Below are positions 45,610-55,543 of a DNA stretch of 64,000 bases, one piece after another. The position numbers and the translations under genes are program-made. Origin of the DNA: Mikania micrantha (taxonomy: Eukaryota; Streptophyta; Magnoliopsida; Asterales; Asteraceae). The notes beneath the pieces are model-generated. The model ran no database searches and was not told where the DNA came from. It saw only the letters and a list, made by a program, of their open reading frames with translations. How positions within the stretch are numbered: the stretch's first letter is position 1; each line of letters opens with the position of its first letter. The stretch is from assembly GCA_009363875.1 (NCBI GenBank), contig CM018696.1, positions 90,480,215 through 90,544,214 of the forward strand, written 5' to 3'.

Positions 45610-48600
45610 ATGGTGAGGGCACCCTGCTGCGAGAAGACAGGATTGAACAGAGGTCCATGGTCGCAGGAAGAAGACGACATTCTGGTCGATTACATTAAAA
45701 AAAACGGCCATGGAAGCTGGCGATCTCTCCCTAAACACGCTGGTACGCTTCTTCTTCCTGCATCTTCTTGGAAATTATATAACCATTTCTGTTGTTGATT
45801 TTTTTTTTTTTGAGAAATTGATTTTCGCCATGGATTCAACACGATTGATACTATGGACATCGAATACGGTTTCGAATAATGGCATAACACGAGGGTTTTG
45901 AACTTTGAATTATAATTTTGGCGCTTACGTGTTTTAACGAGGCCATTATTTTAAATACAAATTTATTAAAGTATATTATCACTTTTTAGTAAGGTTTTGA
46001 GAAAAGATGGAAAACAACCTTACTCCTATCACAGTTGGGACGGATATGTTGTTCCGAAGGAGTTTTCGGCTCAAAGTTATCGTTTGAAGTTAATCATTTT
46101 AACACTTTTAACGTTAATTTCACACAATAAGTAAAATAACATAAAAATTAAAGCAATTATACATTGACCCCTTACGGGCCCACACATATGACATATATAC
46201 ATATATACGTGCATCCCAAATAGGGCGTAGATTCCTCGCAATAAAAAGGAATAAAAATACGAATTAAAATCATAACTCAAATCCGATAAAAGCTAATGTT
46301 TTAGAAAATAATAGTTAAAAAATAATAACGATGTATGGGACATGTCAAACAATGTTACCAAATCAAAATTTTACAAAAAAAGGTTGAGCAATAATACTCT
46401 ATCGATATGGTTACTCAATCATAACTGCAGCAACAATATCTTGAATTAAAAAAAAAATAGACGTAAAGACTATCAATCCATTCTAAAACACTAAATCAAT
46501 TCTTGTTGCAAAACGCAAACTCAAACATAAGCTCATTTTAAAATAGTAGAACCAAAACAAAACAAAAAAAGTGTCTTTAGTCGTAAATATAGTGTAAAAA
46601 ACACGAACCTAACTAAGTACGAAACATACAAAATAATAAAACCATAACAATAAAAAGCGTTAAGAAAAGAGTACATTTAAACAAAGTATAACGCATACAA
46701 AAAAAATTAAACTCACGACTAATTTTGTTGGAAAAAAAAGTTGATTGGTTTCAATCGTTTACTAGCATATAAAAAAAAAAAGTTAATTATCTGTATTATT
46801 TAATTATTATTATCATTAGTTTGTAAACGTATATAGTATAGTTGTAGTATTAAATTTATGAGATTTAAACATTTTGATAACAATTATATTTTAAATAACT
46901 ACACTAGTTGTTAGAAAATATGTGATCAAGAAAAGACGTGGTCACCAATAGTCTTTTAGCTAATCGTGTTTTGGGGCGGGTGTTACAATTTTTTTAAGGT
47001 CTGGTTTTTTACACACCTAATTTTTTTATTTTAAAATCTCACCGACATTATACGTCTTGTTACTCTTGTATAGGTTATACGAGGCGCATAGCCGCCTCTA
47101 ACATCCATTTATTCGACAATGATTGGTCTCGTATAAGACATATACAAGACGTATAGGAGTCCAATTATTAGCATTGAAAAATTCTGAAAAGTTATGATTG
47201 CCTTCTATACGCCTCGTATAAACATATACGAGGCTTATACATGGTGTAAGAAAACGCCCCAGTTGTGGTGCACGCATATAATGTATATATATGTGTGGGC
47301 CCTTAAGGGACAAAAGTAAAAGTGCACTAATTTTAACGTTATTTCAATTATTTTGTGAAAATAACGTTAAAATCATTGGAATGATCAACTTCAAACGATA
47401 ACTTTGAGCCGGGGACTCTTTCGGAGCAGCCTCTCTATTCCAATTGGGATAGGGGTAAGGTTTATATCTATCCTTCCCCCCCAGACCCTACTGAAAAGTG
47501 GGAATATACTGGGTAAGGTTGTTGTTGTATACATGGTGTAAGAATAACATGCCTTTTTTAATGATATTTGAAGCAATATACAGATTAAAAGTATATTAGA
47601 TTGCTGTTAAAAACATAGGATAAAAAGAAACTAAAGTGTGGTTGGGTCGAGGAAGATTTAAGTCTATGAGAGCCATTTCATCCAAGGTAAGAGAAGTTGG
47701 ATCCGACAAAGGGCACACGTGTTAATTTGGGTGGCCTAAGAATGTTAATTAGATATTTTATAGCATCAACGAAACAGATTGAAAAATTATCTGATTCAAG
47801 TATTGAACGTGACAGATTTAGACGTCAAATACTTAAAAAATACAAATAAGTTGGATCAAATTCGGATTAACAACTTCAAAATGAGTTTGATAATACAAAT
47901 GAATTACTACGTTCATTCTCATCTTATCCTCCATGTTATTAAATTCTCTGTAATTTAAGAAAAAATTTAGAATTTTTACATAAAATGACATTTCATCTTA
48001 TTCTATAAAATAAGATTAATTTTAGGTATTTATTTCTTACTCTATATGTTTAGAAAATCAATATTTTTATAAGCCTTTGTAATGGAATTAATATAGAGAA
48101 GGAGATCAGAATTCCAAGAGTTTTTAATCAAATTGAAATGAAGAACATATATCCTAGAAATTTTTAACTAAGTGGAGATAAAAACGAATAATGAGATGCA
48201 AGGGAGTTTTGATAATTGATTAAAATTTAAAGATATATATGATATTTAGTTAAATTATAAAATGGAGTTGAATAAAATTATATGAACGCTATCAGATATA
48301 TGTAGTAACTTAAAGCTAAATTTATGAACTAAATTCCATCATCATTCATCATTATATTTGATTTAGTATATTGCACCATTAACAAAGCTAAGATATGATC
48401 TTTAAGGAGGTAAGATGTAGACAATCTAACCTCTATCATGTAGAAATAGAAAGAATACTTTCAATAAGATCTGATTCATAATGTCTTATTAACCGATCAA
48501 CCCAACATTTTTAATGTTATTTTCACAAAATTAGATAAAATAAAGTTAAAATTGGTGAAGTTTACTTTTTCTCTCGAAGACTGACACATATACTATATAT

Positions 48601-51600
48601 ACGTTAGATGCACCTACCCAAATGTAGTCAAATTTATGAAGTAAGGCTAAATCTTAACCTTCACTCCAAAAATCTAAATTTCCACCATATCTTGTCTTTT
48701 TTCTTTTTCCTAGGTTAATTTTGGAGAAGGTGAAGGCTATTGTTTTTCTTTTTCTGTTTCCTAGTAATCTAATTTTTCCTATTTAATTTATGAACACAAC
48801 ATGTTGTATTAAAATCAAATAAATCAATCAAAAAAGTTATAATTATTTTTAATTTACTATTAGATAAAAATGATTAAGAATACATGGTTATATAATGTTT
48901 TAAATTTTATTTTAAAAAGGTGGTAATAACTTTTTAAATCAACTAAAATTTTTTTAGAAGGTATTTATTTATAAGGAATTTCTCAGTAGTATTATTGACA
49001 ATCAAAATGGAGATAGAATACCTTTAACCAGTACGACAGGAAGCAATCTTGATTTATTTAGATATTCTTTTGTAGCTATAGTGCTTCATTATATCATTAC
49101 TAATTATTTGATCTTTACATTAAAAAATAACTACAGGAACTTCACGTTGCAATAATTTATATATATAATTAGGTTGATAACGCACATCCTCATCAATCAT
49201 CTTGTGCGATGTATTATTGCTGATTTCGCTTCCCTCTTTAGATATGATCGGCTTAAGGCACGCAATTTAATACCAAGAACGTCTTTTTAATAATTTATTT
49301 TATTTCTATGCAAAACTATGATTTCATGTACACATAAAAATAACAAAATTATATACACTCATTTTTATATATTTTGTTTTATTTTATATTATTTCGATAC
49401 AATTTTTGCGTTGTGGTAATTATGTGATCAGGCCCTTTTCATTATAAAATGTCTGGATCATATACATATTGAACTAAATCAATGGTGTATTTGATGGTTT
49501 GAGAAGAAAGCAAATGGAAGTAGAAATCAGAGAGTAATTTTATTTAAAATGATCAAGAAGCAATACAATCTCATTCATACGTACAACTATTTATAGACTA
49601 ACAACTGTAACAAACTAACAAACAAAACAGTTAAGAACAACTCTTCAACTAACTCGTAACTACCACCTCATCTCTTTCAGTTTGAGGCATTCTCATCACC
49701 CTCCCTTGCTTCAAACTCTCTCATTCCTACATGATGACGAAAATACACAAACTTCTCCTTAGTAATTGCCTTAGTCAACATATCTGCTAGCTGTTCTTGT
49801 GTTCCACAGAATTCCAACTGAATTAACTCTTGATTAACCAAATCTCTAATAAAATGATGCTTCAACTCAATATGCTTCGACCTACTATGCATAATTGGAT
49901 TCTTGGATAGATTTATAGCAGACTTATTATCACACATGATCACAGTTGGACTAGTTGGCACAATACCCAAATCATTCAAAATCCTTCTTAACCACACACC
50001 TTGACAAGCTGCAGCAGTAGCTGAAACATATTCTGCTTCTGAACTTGAAAGAGCTACAGTAGATTGTTTCTTTGAACTCCATGATACAGCCCCTTTACCG
50101 AGCATGAACACATTTGCAGATATACTCTTTCTGTCATCAACACATCCTGCCCAATCACTATCTGTGTAGCCAATCAGCCTTAGTTCACTTTGTCTATCAT
50201 ACCATAGTCCAAGCTTACTAGTTCCCATCAGATATCTCAATACACGCCTGACTGCTCCCTGATGAGTCTTTGTTGGTCTTTGCATAAACCTAGACACCAA
50301 GCTCACTGAATAAGCCAAGTCTGGTCTGGTGTGAGTTAGATAAATGAGACCACCCACCATACTTCTATAGTTGGACTCATCTGCCTTCCCTGAATTGTCA
50401 TTAACCTGCAATTTCTCTCCTGTGTTCATGGGAGTACTTTCAGGTTTGGAATTAAGCATACCAAACTTTGACAGAAGATTTCTAGCATACTGAGTCTGAC
50501 TCACAAACACACCTGCCTTAGCTTGAGTCACCTCCAGTCCCAGAAAATACCTCAGTAGGCCCATATCAGACATTTCAAACTCAGCTTCCATGTTCTTCTT
50601 GAATTCATTGATTAAACTCATACTAGAACTGGTGCATACTATATCATCTACATACAAGCAAACATACATTATTTCCTGGTCACTTATCCTCTTTACATAG
50701 AGTGTAGGTTCACTGTGACTTCTGACAAACCCATGTCTTTGGAAATAGCTGTCAATTTTGGAATACCAGGCCCTTGGCGCCTGTTTCAGCCCATAAAGGG
50801 CTTTTCTTAACCTGTACACTTTGCTTTCATTGCCTTGTATGACGAAGCCATCAGGCTGCTGGACATAGATCTCTTCAGTGAGATCTCCATTTAGAAAGGC
50901 TGTTTTAACATCTAACTGATGAAGTTCCCAGCCGTGATGGGCAGCAACTGCAATTACCACTCTGATGGTTTCAAATCTCGCTACTGGTGCGAAGGTTTCT
51001 AGGTAATCAACTCCTTCAATTTGCGAGTATCCCTTGGCCACCAGTCGAGCCTTGTACCTGGTTACTTCTCCATTGGGCCCCGTCTTAGTTTTGAACGTCC
51101 ATTTGACCCCTACCGCATTCTTCCCTTCTGGTAGTTCAGTTAGATCCCATGTGTTGTTCTTATTGAGAGCCCTAATTTCTTCCTTCATCGCCTGCTGCCA
51201 TTCTGGCTTAGTAGCAGCATCACGATAAGTGGTGGGATCACATATGCTTAAGGCAAACAGTTGGGTTTCTTCTTCATCAACAGAGGCCTCCGTGGTGACC
51301 TCACCGGTGTCATAGTCTCGCAACCACCTGGGCGGTCGACTGGTTCTTTTTGAAGGGCCAGGGTCGGCATCTACTTGTGGTGACTTTCCTAAGGTTTGGT
51401 GGGATAGGTGAGTTGAGTGTGTTTGGTTTGTATTTAGGTCTGGCTCTTGGTTGGAGTTGATGGAGTTGGTAATAGGTGAGGTAGGGTCTATATCATGGTT
51501 GAGTGTATCAGTGGGGAAAGGGTCTGTGGATGGTACCTGATGGTCCATGTGATGTTTGCCTTTTTCAGTGGTCCATTCCCAGACTCCATCTTCATTGAAG

Positions 51601-54600
51601 ACCACATGTTTTTGTACTACAAATCTTTTTGAGATGGGATTATAGAGTCTGTACCCGTGGCTTTGTTGAGCATAACCCACAAACACACATCTTTCCGATC
51701 GGTTGTCTAATTTTTGTCTCCCTTGTGGGTTTATCAAGCTGTAGGCCACACACCCGAAGACTCTGAGATGATGGACTGACGGCTTGACACCTCTCCATTC
51801 TTCCAGTGGTGTTTTATTGGGTCTGGTTCTGGTGGGGGACCGGTTGAGCAGGTAGACTGCAGTGGCCACTCCCTCCGCCCAGAAGTGGTTTGGCATTTCC
51901 TTCTGTTTTAGCATGCTTCTTGTTAGTCCCATTATCGTCCGGTTCTTTCTCTCGACTACCCCGTTGTGTTCGGGTGTGTGTGGTAGAGTCAGCTCTCGTT
52001 TGATGCCGTGTGCATTACAGAAGTTGTTGAATTCAGCTGAGCAGAATTCTCCGCCCCTGTCGGTTCTTAGCACCTTGATGGAGTTCTCACTTTCCTTTTC
52101 AACTGTGAGTCTGAATTGTTTGAAGTGCTCGAATGCTTCACTTTTGTTCTTTAGGAAGTACACCCAGTTCATTCTGGTGAAGTCATCGATGAGTAGGAGA
52201 TAGTACCTGCTCCCCCCAGACTGGGCACTTGCATGGGGCCGCATAGATCTGCATGGATCAGCTCCAGTCGCTTTGTGGCTTTCCACGACTTCGAGTTGAA
52301 GGGTTGCTTGTGCTGCTTGCCCATGATGCAGCCCTCGCAGTTGCTGTTGGGAGTTATTGAGGGGAGTCCGTTCACCATGCTTTTGTCTGAGAGTAATTTC
52401 AGCCCATGAGAGTTTAGGTGACCATACCTTAGGTGCCATAGGCGTGACTGGTCATTGGCAAGTGATGAGTTGTTGGATTGTTCACCGGTATCTTGCGAGG
52501 CATCCAATAGAAACATATTGTTGTTGGATACTGTTATGGCCATCAGGTTGGTTCCAGTAGTCTTGTTGCGTATGGTGCATTTTCCATCATCAAAGGTTAG
52601 TGAGTAACCTTTCTTCATCAGCTGGCCTACACTCAGTAGATTGTATTCGAGCTTGGGCGCATAATAGACATCGTCTAGAAGTTTATACCGCTCATCTTGC
52701 ATGGTGATCTTCACAGTTCCTTTTCCCTCCACTTGTAATTTCTTTTTGTCACCCAGGTTCACTTCGATCTTGAAGGATTCATCTAAGTTGGTGAAACTTT
52801 CTTTTGCCCCCGTCATGTGGTTCGAGCACCCTGAGTCCAGGAACCACAGGTGATTCTTGTGTCGATCCTCGCTAGTACTGGCCACTAGGGCGTAGTTGTC
52901 TGGGTTGAGTGTGGGGACCTGATGGAAGAAAAGGTGGGGCTCCTCATGCATAGCTGGTTCTGATGGGTTCTCCTCTGCGGCCATTTGAGCCTGGTTTTCT
53001 TCATTGAACCAGCAGTCCTTTTTTACGTGCCCATATCTATTGCAAATGTGGCACTGAGGGCCTCGATTTCTTTCTGAGGCTCGTCCTCGGCCCCGTCCTC
53101 GGTTTGAGTAGCGGCCGCGCCCTCTAGCCTGGTTTCCAGGGTAGTTTCTTACGTTCTCCTGGAACACCTGTTGAGCCTGTTCATCCGTTCTTTCTGGCTG
53201 AGTACCTGACCTGCTGTTTAGGCGTGCCTCTTGTGATTGAAGTGAGCCCATCAGTCTTACAGGGGTTAGCGTGGTTAGGTCATTGGATACTTCTATGGAG
53301 GGTACTATGTAATCAAATCTGGGCGTGAGGCTCCTTAGGATCTTTTCCACAATTGCTTGGTCGGTTACTGGTTCGCCGTAGGACCGCCTCTGGCTGACTA
53401 TTGCCATCACCCGGGAGAAGTAGTCTCCTACTGTTTCATCCTCTTTCATTGCCAGGTTCTCGAAGTCTCTTCTGAGTCCCTGTAATTTGATCGCCTTTAC
53501 TTGATCGTCTCCCTGGTATTCCAACTTCAGTATCTCCCAAGTTTCCTTGGCTGAATTAGCGGCTGCGATGCGAGAAAACAGTTGATCATGTACGGCCTGC
53601 TGGATGATAGCCATGGCATGGGCGTCTTTCTTCTGTGCTGTCTTCAGGCGCGTCGGATCTGTATCTGCTGCTTCAATGCCGGTTTCGACCAGGTCCCATA
53701 GATCTCTTGACCGAAGAATGGTCTTCATCCTTATTGACCAGAAATCGTAGCCTTCTCCTTTAAAGATGGGTATTGGTGTGGGTTGCGTGGGTACAGCGCT
53801 TGTCGGTTCCGCCATTAACGAGCTTGGAGGTGGTGGTTGAACTGGTTGTGGATTACAGTGGCTCTGATACCACTGATGGTTTGAGAAGAAAGCAAATGGA
53901 AGTAGAAATCAGAGAGTAATTTTATTTAAAATGATCAAGAAGCAATACAATCTCATTCATACGTACAACTATTTATAGACTAACAACTGTAACAAACTAA
54001 CAAACAAAACAGTTAAGAACAACTCTTCAACTAACTCGTAACTACCACCTCATCTCTTTCAGTTTGAGGCATTCTCATCAGTATTTTCCTTTCTTTTATG
54101 TATGAATACGAAAATGAATGAAATATACACGTACCAATGATAAACTGATAATAGTAGTTTAGTTATGCTATGAGGTTTCACATCACTAAATGATATTTAT
54201 AAGTATCATGACATATTGATTTTCAGTTTAAATCTCACAAATTTAATTTAGTTAGGTTTATAATAACCTCGATCGGTCCCGATAAAAGTGCTTTTGTTTT
54301 GGTGGTAGGTCTTCTTCGTTGCGGGAAGAGTTGTCGTCTTCGATGGACAAACTACCTCCGGCCAGACATCAAGCGTGGTCCTTTCACCACCGAAGAAGAA
54401 AAGCTAGTCATCCAGTTACATGCCATTCTTGGCAACAGGTGATTTTACATATGCTTGGTCTCCATTAAAAGTTTTAAAATGGTGTAATGACTTGATACAT
54501 GTTCTGAGTCATATTCAAATAAATGGGTGGTTGGGGTTAACCACATTGTTAAGTGGATACAAGCAAACAGTAAAACAAGGCTAATTTAGCATGTTAACTT

Positions 54601-55206
54601 TCTTCAAACCTCAGGTGGGCCGCAATTGCTGCTCAGCTACCCGGAAGAACAGATAACGAGATCAAGAACTTATGGAACACTCACTTGAAAAAACAGCTCA
54701 TGTCCATGGGCGTCAACCCACAAACCCACGAGCCATTTTATCTTGAGGGCTCATCAAAACGACTCCCTGTATCTTCCACCACACGCCACATGGCACAATG
54801 GGAGAGCGCCAGGCTGGAAGCTGAGGCACGACTCTCAATGGAATCTTTGAGTTTCTCACTACTCACATCACCCAACAATGTAACCAACACCGATTATTTC
54901 CTACGTGTTTGGAACTCGGAAGTTGGTGAATCTTTTCGTAAGGGGAAACCAGTTTGCTTTAGTCCGGCTTCCCAGGCCACAGCCTCTAGCACCACCACCA
55001 CTGTCACTGACATGGGGACCAAACTAGACCACGAGCCCGACACACCCGGACTATCGTGTGTCACAATGAAAGATGATTGCATTACCTTCAACCCTGGGGC
55101 GACAAACCCGTCAAGCCCAAGTGAAATTGAAGATTCAACAGATAATGTGATGCAGTTGTTCTTTGATTTCAACGGGCCAAATGATATGAGCTTCTTAGAA
55201 GCATAG
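45610..55206 (+). CDS. MYB17: R2R3-MYB transcription factor, MYB17 (LMI2) orthologue
   Basis: Nuclear DNA-binding regulator; in Arabidopsis MYB17/LMI2 acts with LEAFY in meristem identity. Three exons at the canonical R2R3 positions: 45610-45742, 54309-54438, 54615-55206, giving 284 residues. R2 begins GLNRGPWSQEEDDILVDYI, with the invariant Trp set and CGKSCRLRWTNYLRP. R3 begins with the usual hydrophobic substitution for the first Trp (RGPFTTEEEKLVIQLHAI) and ends GRTDNEIKNLWNTHLKKQL. Outside the MYB domain, TTRHMAQWESARLEAEARLS, LRVWNSEVGESFRKG and the C-terminal DSTDNVMQLFFDF...DMSFLEA match MYB17 specifically. Intron 1 is 8,566 bp and holds SINE copies C-E and a full copia element. Intron 2 is 176 bp. 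The reading frame is intact. The remorin gene is convergent, with stop codons ~340 bp apart. Confidence 0.95.
46011..46229 (-). mobile_element. SINE copy C (internally deleted) in MYB17 intron 1
   Basis: Minus-oriented member of the TTG-tailed family. Where copy A has two acaacctta words ~60 bp apart, copy C has only one, so the intervening tail segment (tactgggtaag to gggtctgggg) has been lost. No clear target duplication. Confidence 0.65.
47000..47250. repeat. Dispersed repeat with TATACGAGGC/TATACGTC motifs
   Basis: Contains attatacgtcttg, acatccat(t)taattcgacaatgatt-like and gtataagacatatac segments that recur in the same order at 59880-60010. SINE copy D is inserted in its right part. 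Class unknown. Confidence 0.5.
47253..47527 (+). mobile_element. SINE copy D in MYB17 intron 1, intact
   Basis: Plus-oriented 275-bp copy with ends aacgccccagttg and ggttgttgttg. Perfect 17-bp target duplication tatacatggtgtaagaa at 47236-47252 and 47528-47544. It is the best reference for the family's true ends. Confidence 0.9.
48500..48622 (-). mobile_element. SINE copy E, fragment
   Basis: Matches the 5' half of the family in minus orientation (aatgttattttcacaaaatta..., tatatatacgttagatgcac). The tail half is missing. Confidence 0.55.
48623..49491. other. MYB17 intron 1, AT-rich
   Basis: Ordinary intronic sequence up to the copia target site; nothing recognised. Confidence 0.5.
49492..49698 (-). 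repeat. copia 3' LTR
   Basis: 207 bp, TG...CA, the 3' LTR in the element's own orientation. Its inner edge adjoins the polypurine tract AAGCAAGGGAGGG (minus strand, 49699-49712). Confidence 0.93.
49677..52439 (-). CDS. copia integrase core, reverse transcriptase and RNase H (920-codon frame)
   Basis: The true content begins at about 52210 (YYLLLIDDFTRMNWVYFL); the ~75 codons before it are the wrong frame of the preceding segment. Integrase: RTDRGGEF and HNGVVERKNRTI carry the second Asp and the Glu. RT: FAPVARFETIRVVIAVAAHH, QLDVKTAFLNGDL, and the catalytic YVDD in CLYVDDIVC. RNase H: GYTDSDWAGCVDDRKS and SSKKQSTVALSSSEAEYVSA. No other stop interrupts it. It runs 22 bp into the 3' LTR. Coding appears intact apart from the upstream frame break. 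Confidence 0.92.
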   Translation of the reverse strand: MAPKVWSPKLSWAEITLRQKHGERTPLNNSQQQLRGLHHGQAAQATLQLEVVESHKATGADPCRSMRPHASAQSGGSRYYLLLIDDFTRMNWVYFLKNKSEAFEHFKQFRLTVEKESENSIKVLRTDRGGEFCSAEFNNFCNAHGIKRELTLPHTPEHNGVVERKNRTIMGLTRSMLKQKEMPNHFWAEGVATAVYLLNRSPTRTRPNKTPLEEWRGVKPSVHHLRVFGCVAYSLINPQGRQKLDNRSERCVFVGYAQQSHGYRLYNPISKRFVVQKHVVFNEDGVWEWTTEKGKHHMDHQVPSTDPFPTDTLNHDIDPTSPITNSINSNQEPDLNTNQTHSTHLSHQTLGKSPQVDADPGPSKRTSRPPRWLRDYDTGEVTTEASVDEEETQLFALSICDPTTYRDAATKPEWQQAMKEEIRALNKNNTWDLTELPEGKNAVGVKWTFKTKTGPNGEVTRYKARLVAKGYSQIEGVDYLETFAPVARFETIRVVIAVAAHHGWELHQLDVKTAFLNGDLTEEIYVQQPDGFVIQGNESKVYRLRKALYGLKQAPRAWYSKIDSYFQRHGFVRSHSEPTLYVKRISDQEIMYVCLYVDDIVCTSSSMSLINEFKKNMEAEFEMSDMGLLRYFLGLEVTQAKAGVFVSQTQYARNLLSKFGMLNSKPESTPMNTGEKLQVNDNSGKADESNYRSMVGGLIYLTHTRPDLAYSVSLVSRFMQRPTKTHQGAVRRVLRYLMGTSKLGLWYDRQSELRLIGYTDSDWAGCVDDRKSISANVFMLGKGAVSWSSKKQSTVALSSSEAEYVSATAAACQGVWLRRILNDLGIVPTSPTVIMCDNKSAINLSKNPIMHSRSKHIELKHHFIRDLVNQELIQLEFCGTQEQLADMLTKAITKEKFVYFRHHVGMREFEAREGDENASN
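52169..53815 (-). CDS. copia gag, protease and N-terminal integrase (548-codon frame)
   Basis: Starts MAEPTSAVPTQPTPIPIFKG 43 bp inside the primer site. Gag core has YDFWSIRMKTILRS and WEILKLEYQG. A CCHC zinc knuckle CHICNRYGHVKKDC (about residue 255) follows a basic GRGRYSNRGRGRG stretch. Protease active site: LWFLDSGCSNHMTG (about residue 325). The GAG-pre-integrase segment has LWHLRYGHLNSHG and CEGCIMGKQ, and the first integrase Asp lies in HADLCGPM. The frame then passes the G6 run at 52212-52217 and ends after ~15 off-frame residues. Confidence 0.9.
   Translation of the reverse strand: MAEPTSAVPTQPTPIPIFKGEGYDFWSIRMKTILRSRDLWDLVETGIEAADTDPTRLKTAQKKDAHAMAIIQQAVHDQLFSRIAAANSAKETWEILKLEYQGDDQVKAIKLQGLRRDFENLAMKEDETVGDYFSRVMAIVSQRRSYGEPVTDQAIVEKILRSLTPRFDYIVPSIEVSNDLTTLTPVRLMGSLQSQEARLNSRSGTQPERTDEQAQQVFQENVRNYPGNQARGRGRYSNRGRGRGRASERNRGPQCHICNRYGHVKKDCWFNEENQAQMAAEENPSEPAMHEEPHLFFHQVPTLNPDNYALVASTSEDRHKNHLWFLDSGCSNHMTGAKESFTNLDESFKIEVNLGDKKKLQVEGKGTVKITMQDERYKLLDDVYYAPKLEYNLLSVGQLMKKGYSLTFDDGKCTIRNKTTGTNLMAITVSNNNMFLLDASQDTGEQSNNSSLANDQSRLWHLRYGHLNSHGLKLLSDKSMVNGLPSITPNSNCEGCIMGKQHKQPFNSKSWKATKRLELIHADLCGPMQVPSLGGAGTISYSSMTSPE
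53858..53872 (-). other. tRNA-iMet primer binding site
   Basis: Minus strand TGGTATCAGAGCCAC, the standard copia primer site complementary to initiator tRNA-Met, two bases inside the 5' LTR. Confidence 0.92.
53874..54080 (-). repeat. copia 5' LTR
   Basis: 207 bp, identical by eye to the other LTR. In element orientation it is followed by the primer site. A promoter for the element should lie here (minus-strand TATAAATAG about 53971-53980). Confidence 0.93.
54081..54308. other. Distal part of MYB17 intron 1
   Basis: Intronic sequence between the copia target duplication and the acceptor ggtggtag at 54308. Nothing else seen. Confidence 0.6.
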
Positions 55207-55543
55207 TTCATTTAAAAGTAGTTTGGGTTCTATTTTGGTAGTTGACTTTAACCCATCTGTATGAAGACTAAGCTTCTTTTTACTACGGTCTTCATTGTAT
55301 TTCGATTAGTCGTAAACAAATAGACATGTTGAAGTAAACTTCATATATATATATATATATATAATTATGAAAGCCGTTACAAAAACAGCTATGTTCTTCC
55401 TATACAACATAACAAACAAACAAACGAACGTGATTAGTTGACAAACATAAACGAAGCTTACGTAGTTGTTTTAAGATTTGAGGTTTGATGCTCTTCAGAG
55501 ATTCCATAGAGGAAATCACAATCTTGGTAGATATGAATGCTTT
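55207..55543. other. Convergent 3' flanks of MYB17 and remorin
   Basis: Both 3' UTRs must share this 337-bp spacer. It holds an (AT)n microsatellite at 55346-55364 and an (ACAA)n-like run at 55414-55426. Antisense overlap of the two transcripts is possible. Confidence 0.6.

Larger units (their letters stand above)
49492..54080 (-). mobile_element. Full-length Ty1/copia retrotransposon in MYB17 intron 1
   Basis: A 4,589-bp element in antisense orientation to MYB17. Two 207-bp LTRs (49492-49698, 53874-54080) begin TGATG and end CATCA; I found no difference between them by eye. A perfect 5-bp duplication gtatt flanks it (49487-49491, 54081-54085). A tRNA-iMet primer site (53858-53872) and a polypurine tract (49699-49712) are in place. 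Gag-protease-integrase-RT-RNase H order defines copia. The single visible lesion is a frame break in a G6 run at 52212-52217. It is probably a very recent insertion. Confidence 0.95.

Noticed and set aside
50000..52600. Plus-strand open frames of 60-113 codons across the copia element (for example 51034-51228, 51862-52203, 52357-52560)
   Set aside because: They are antisense to strong, domain-bearing copia coding sequence and show no domain of their own.
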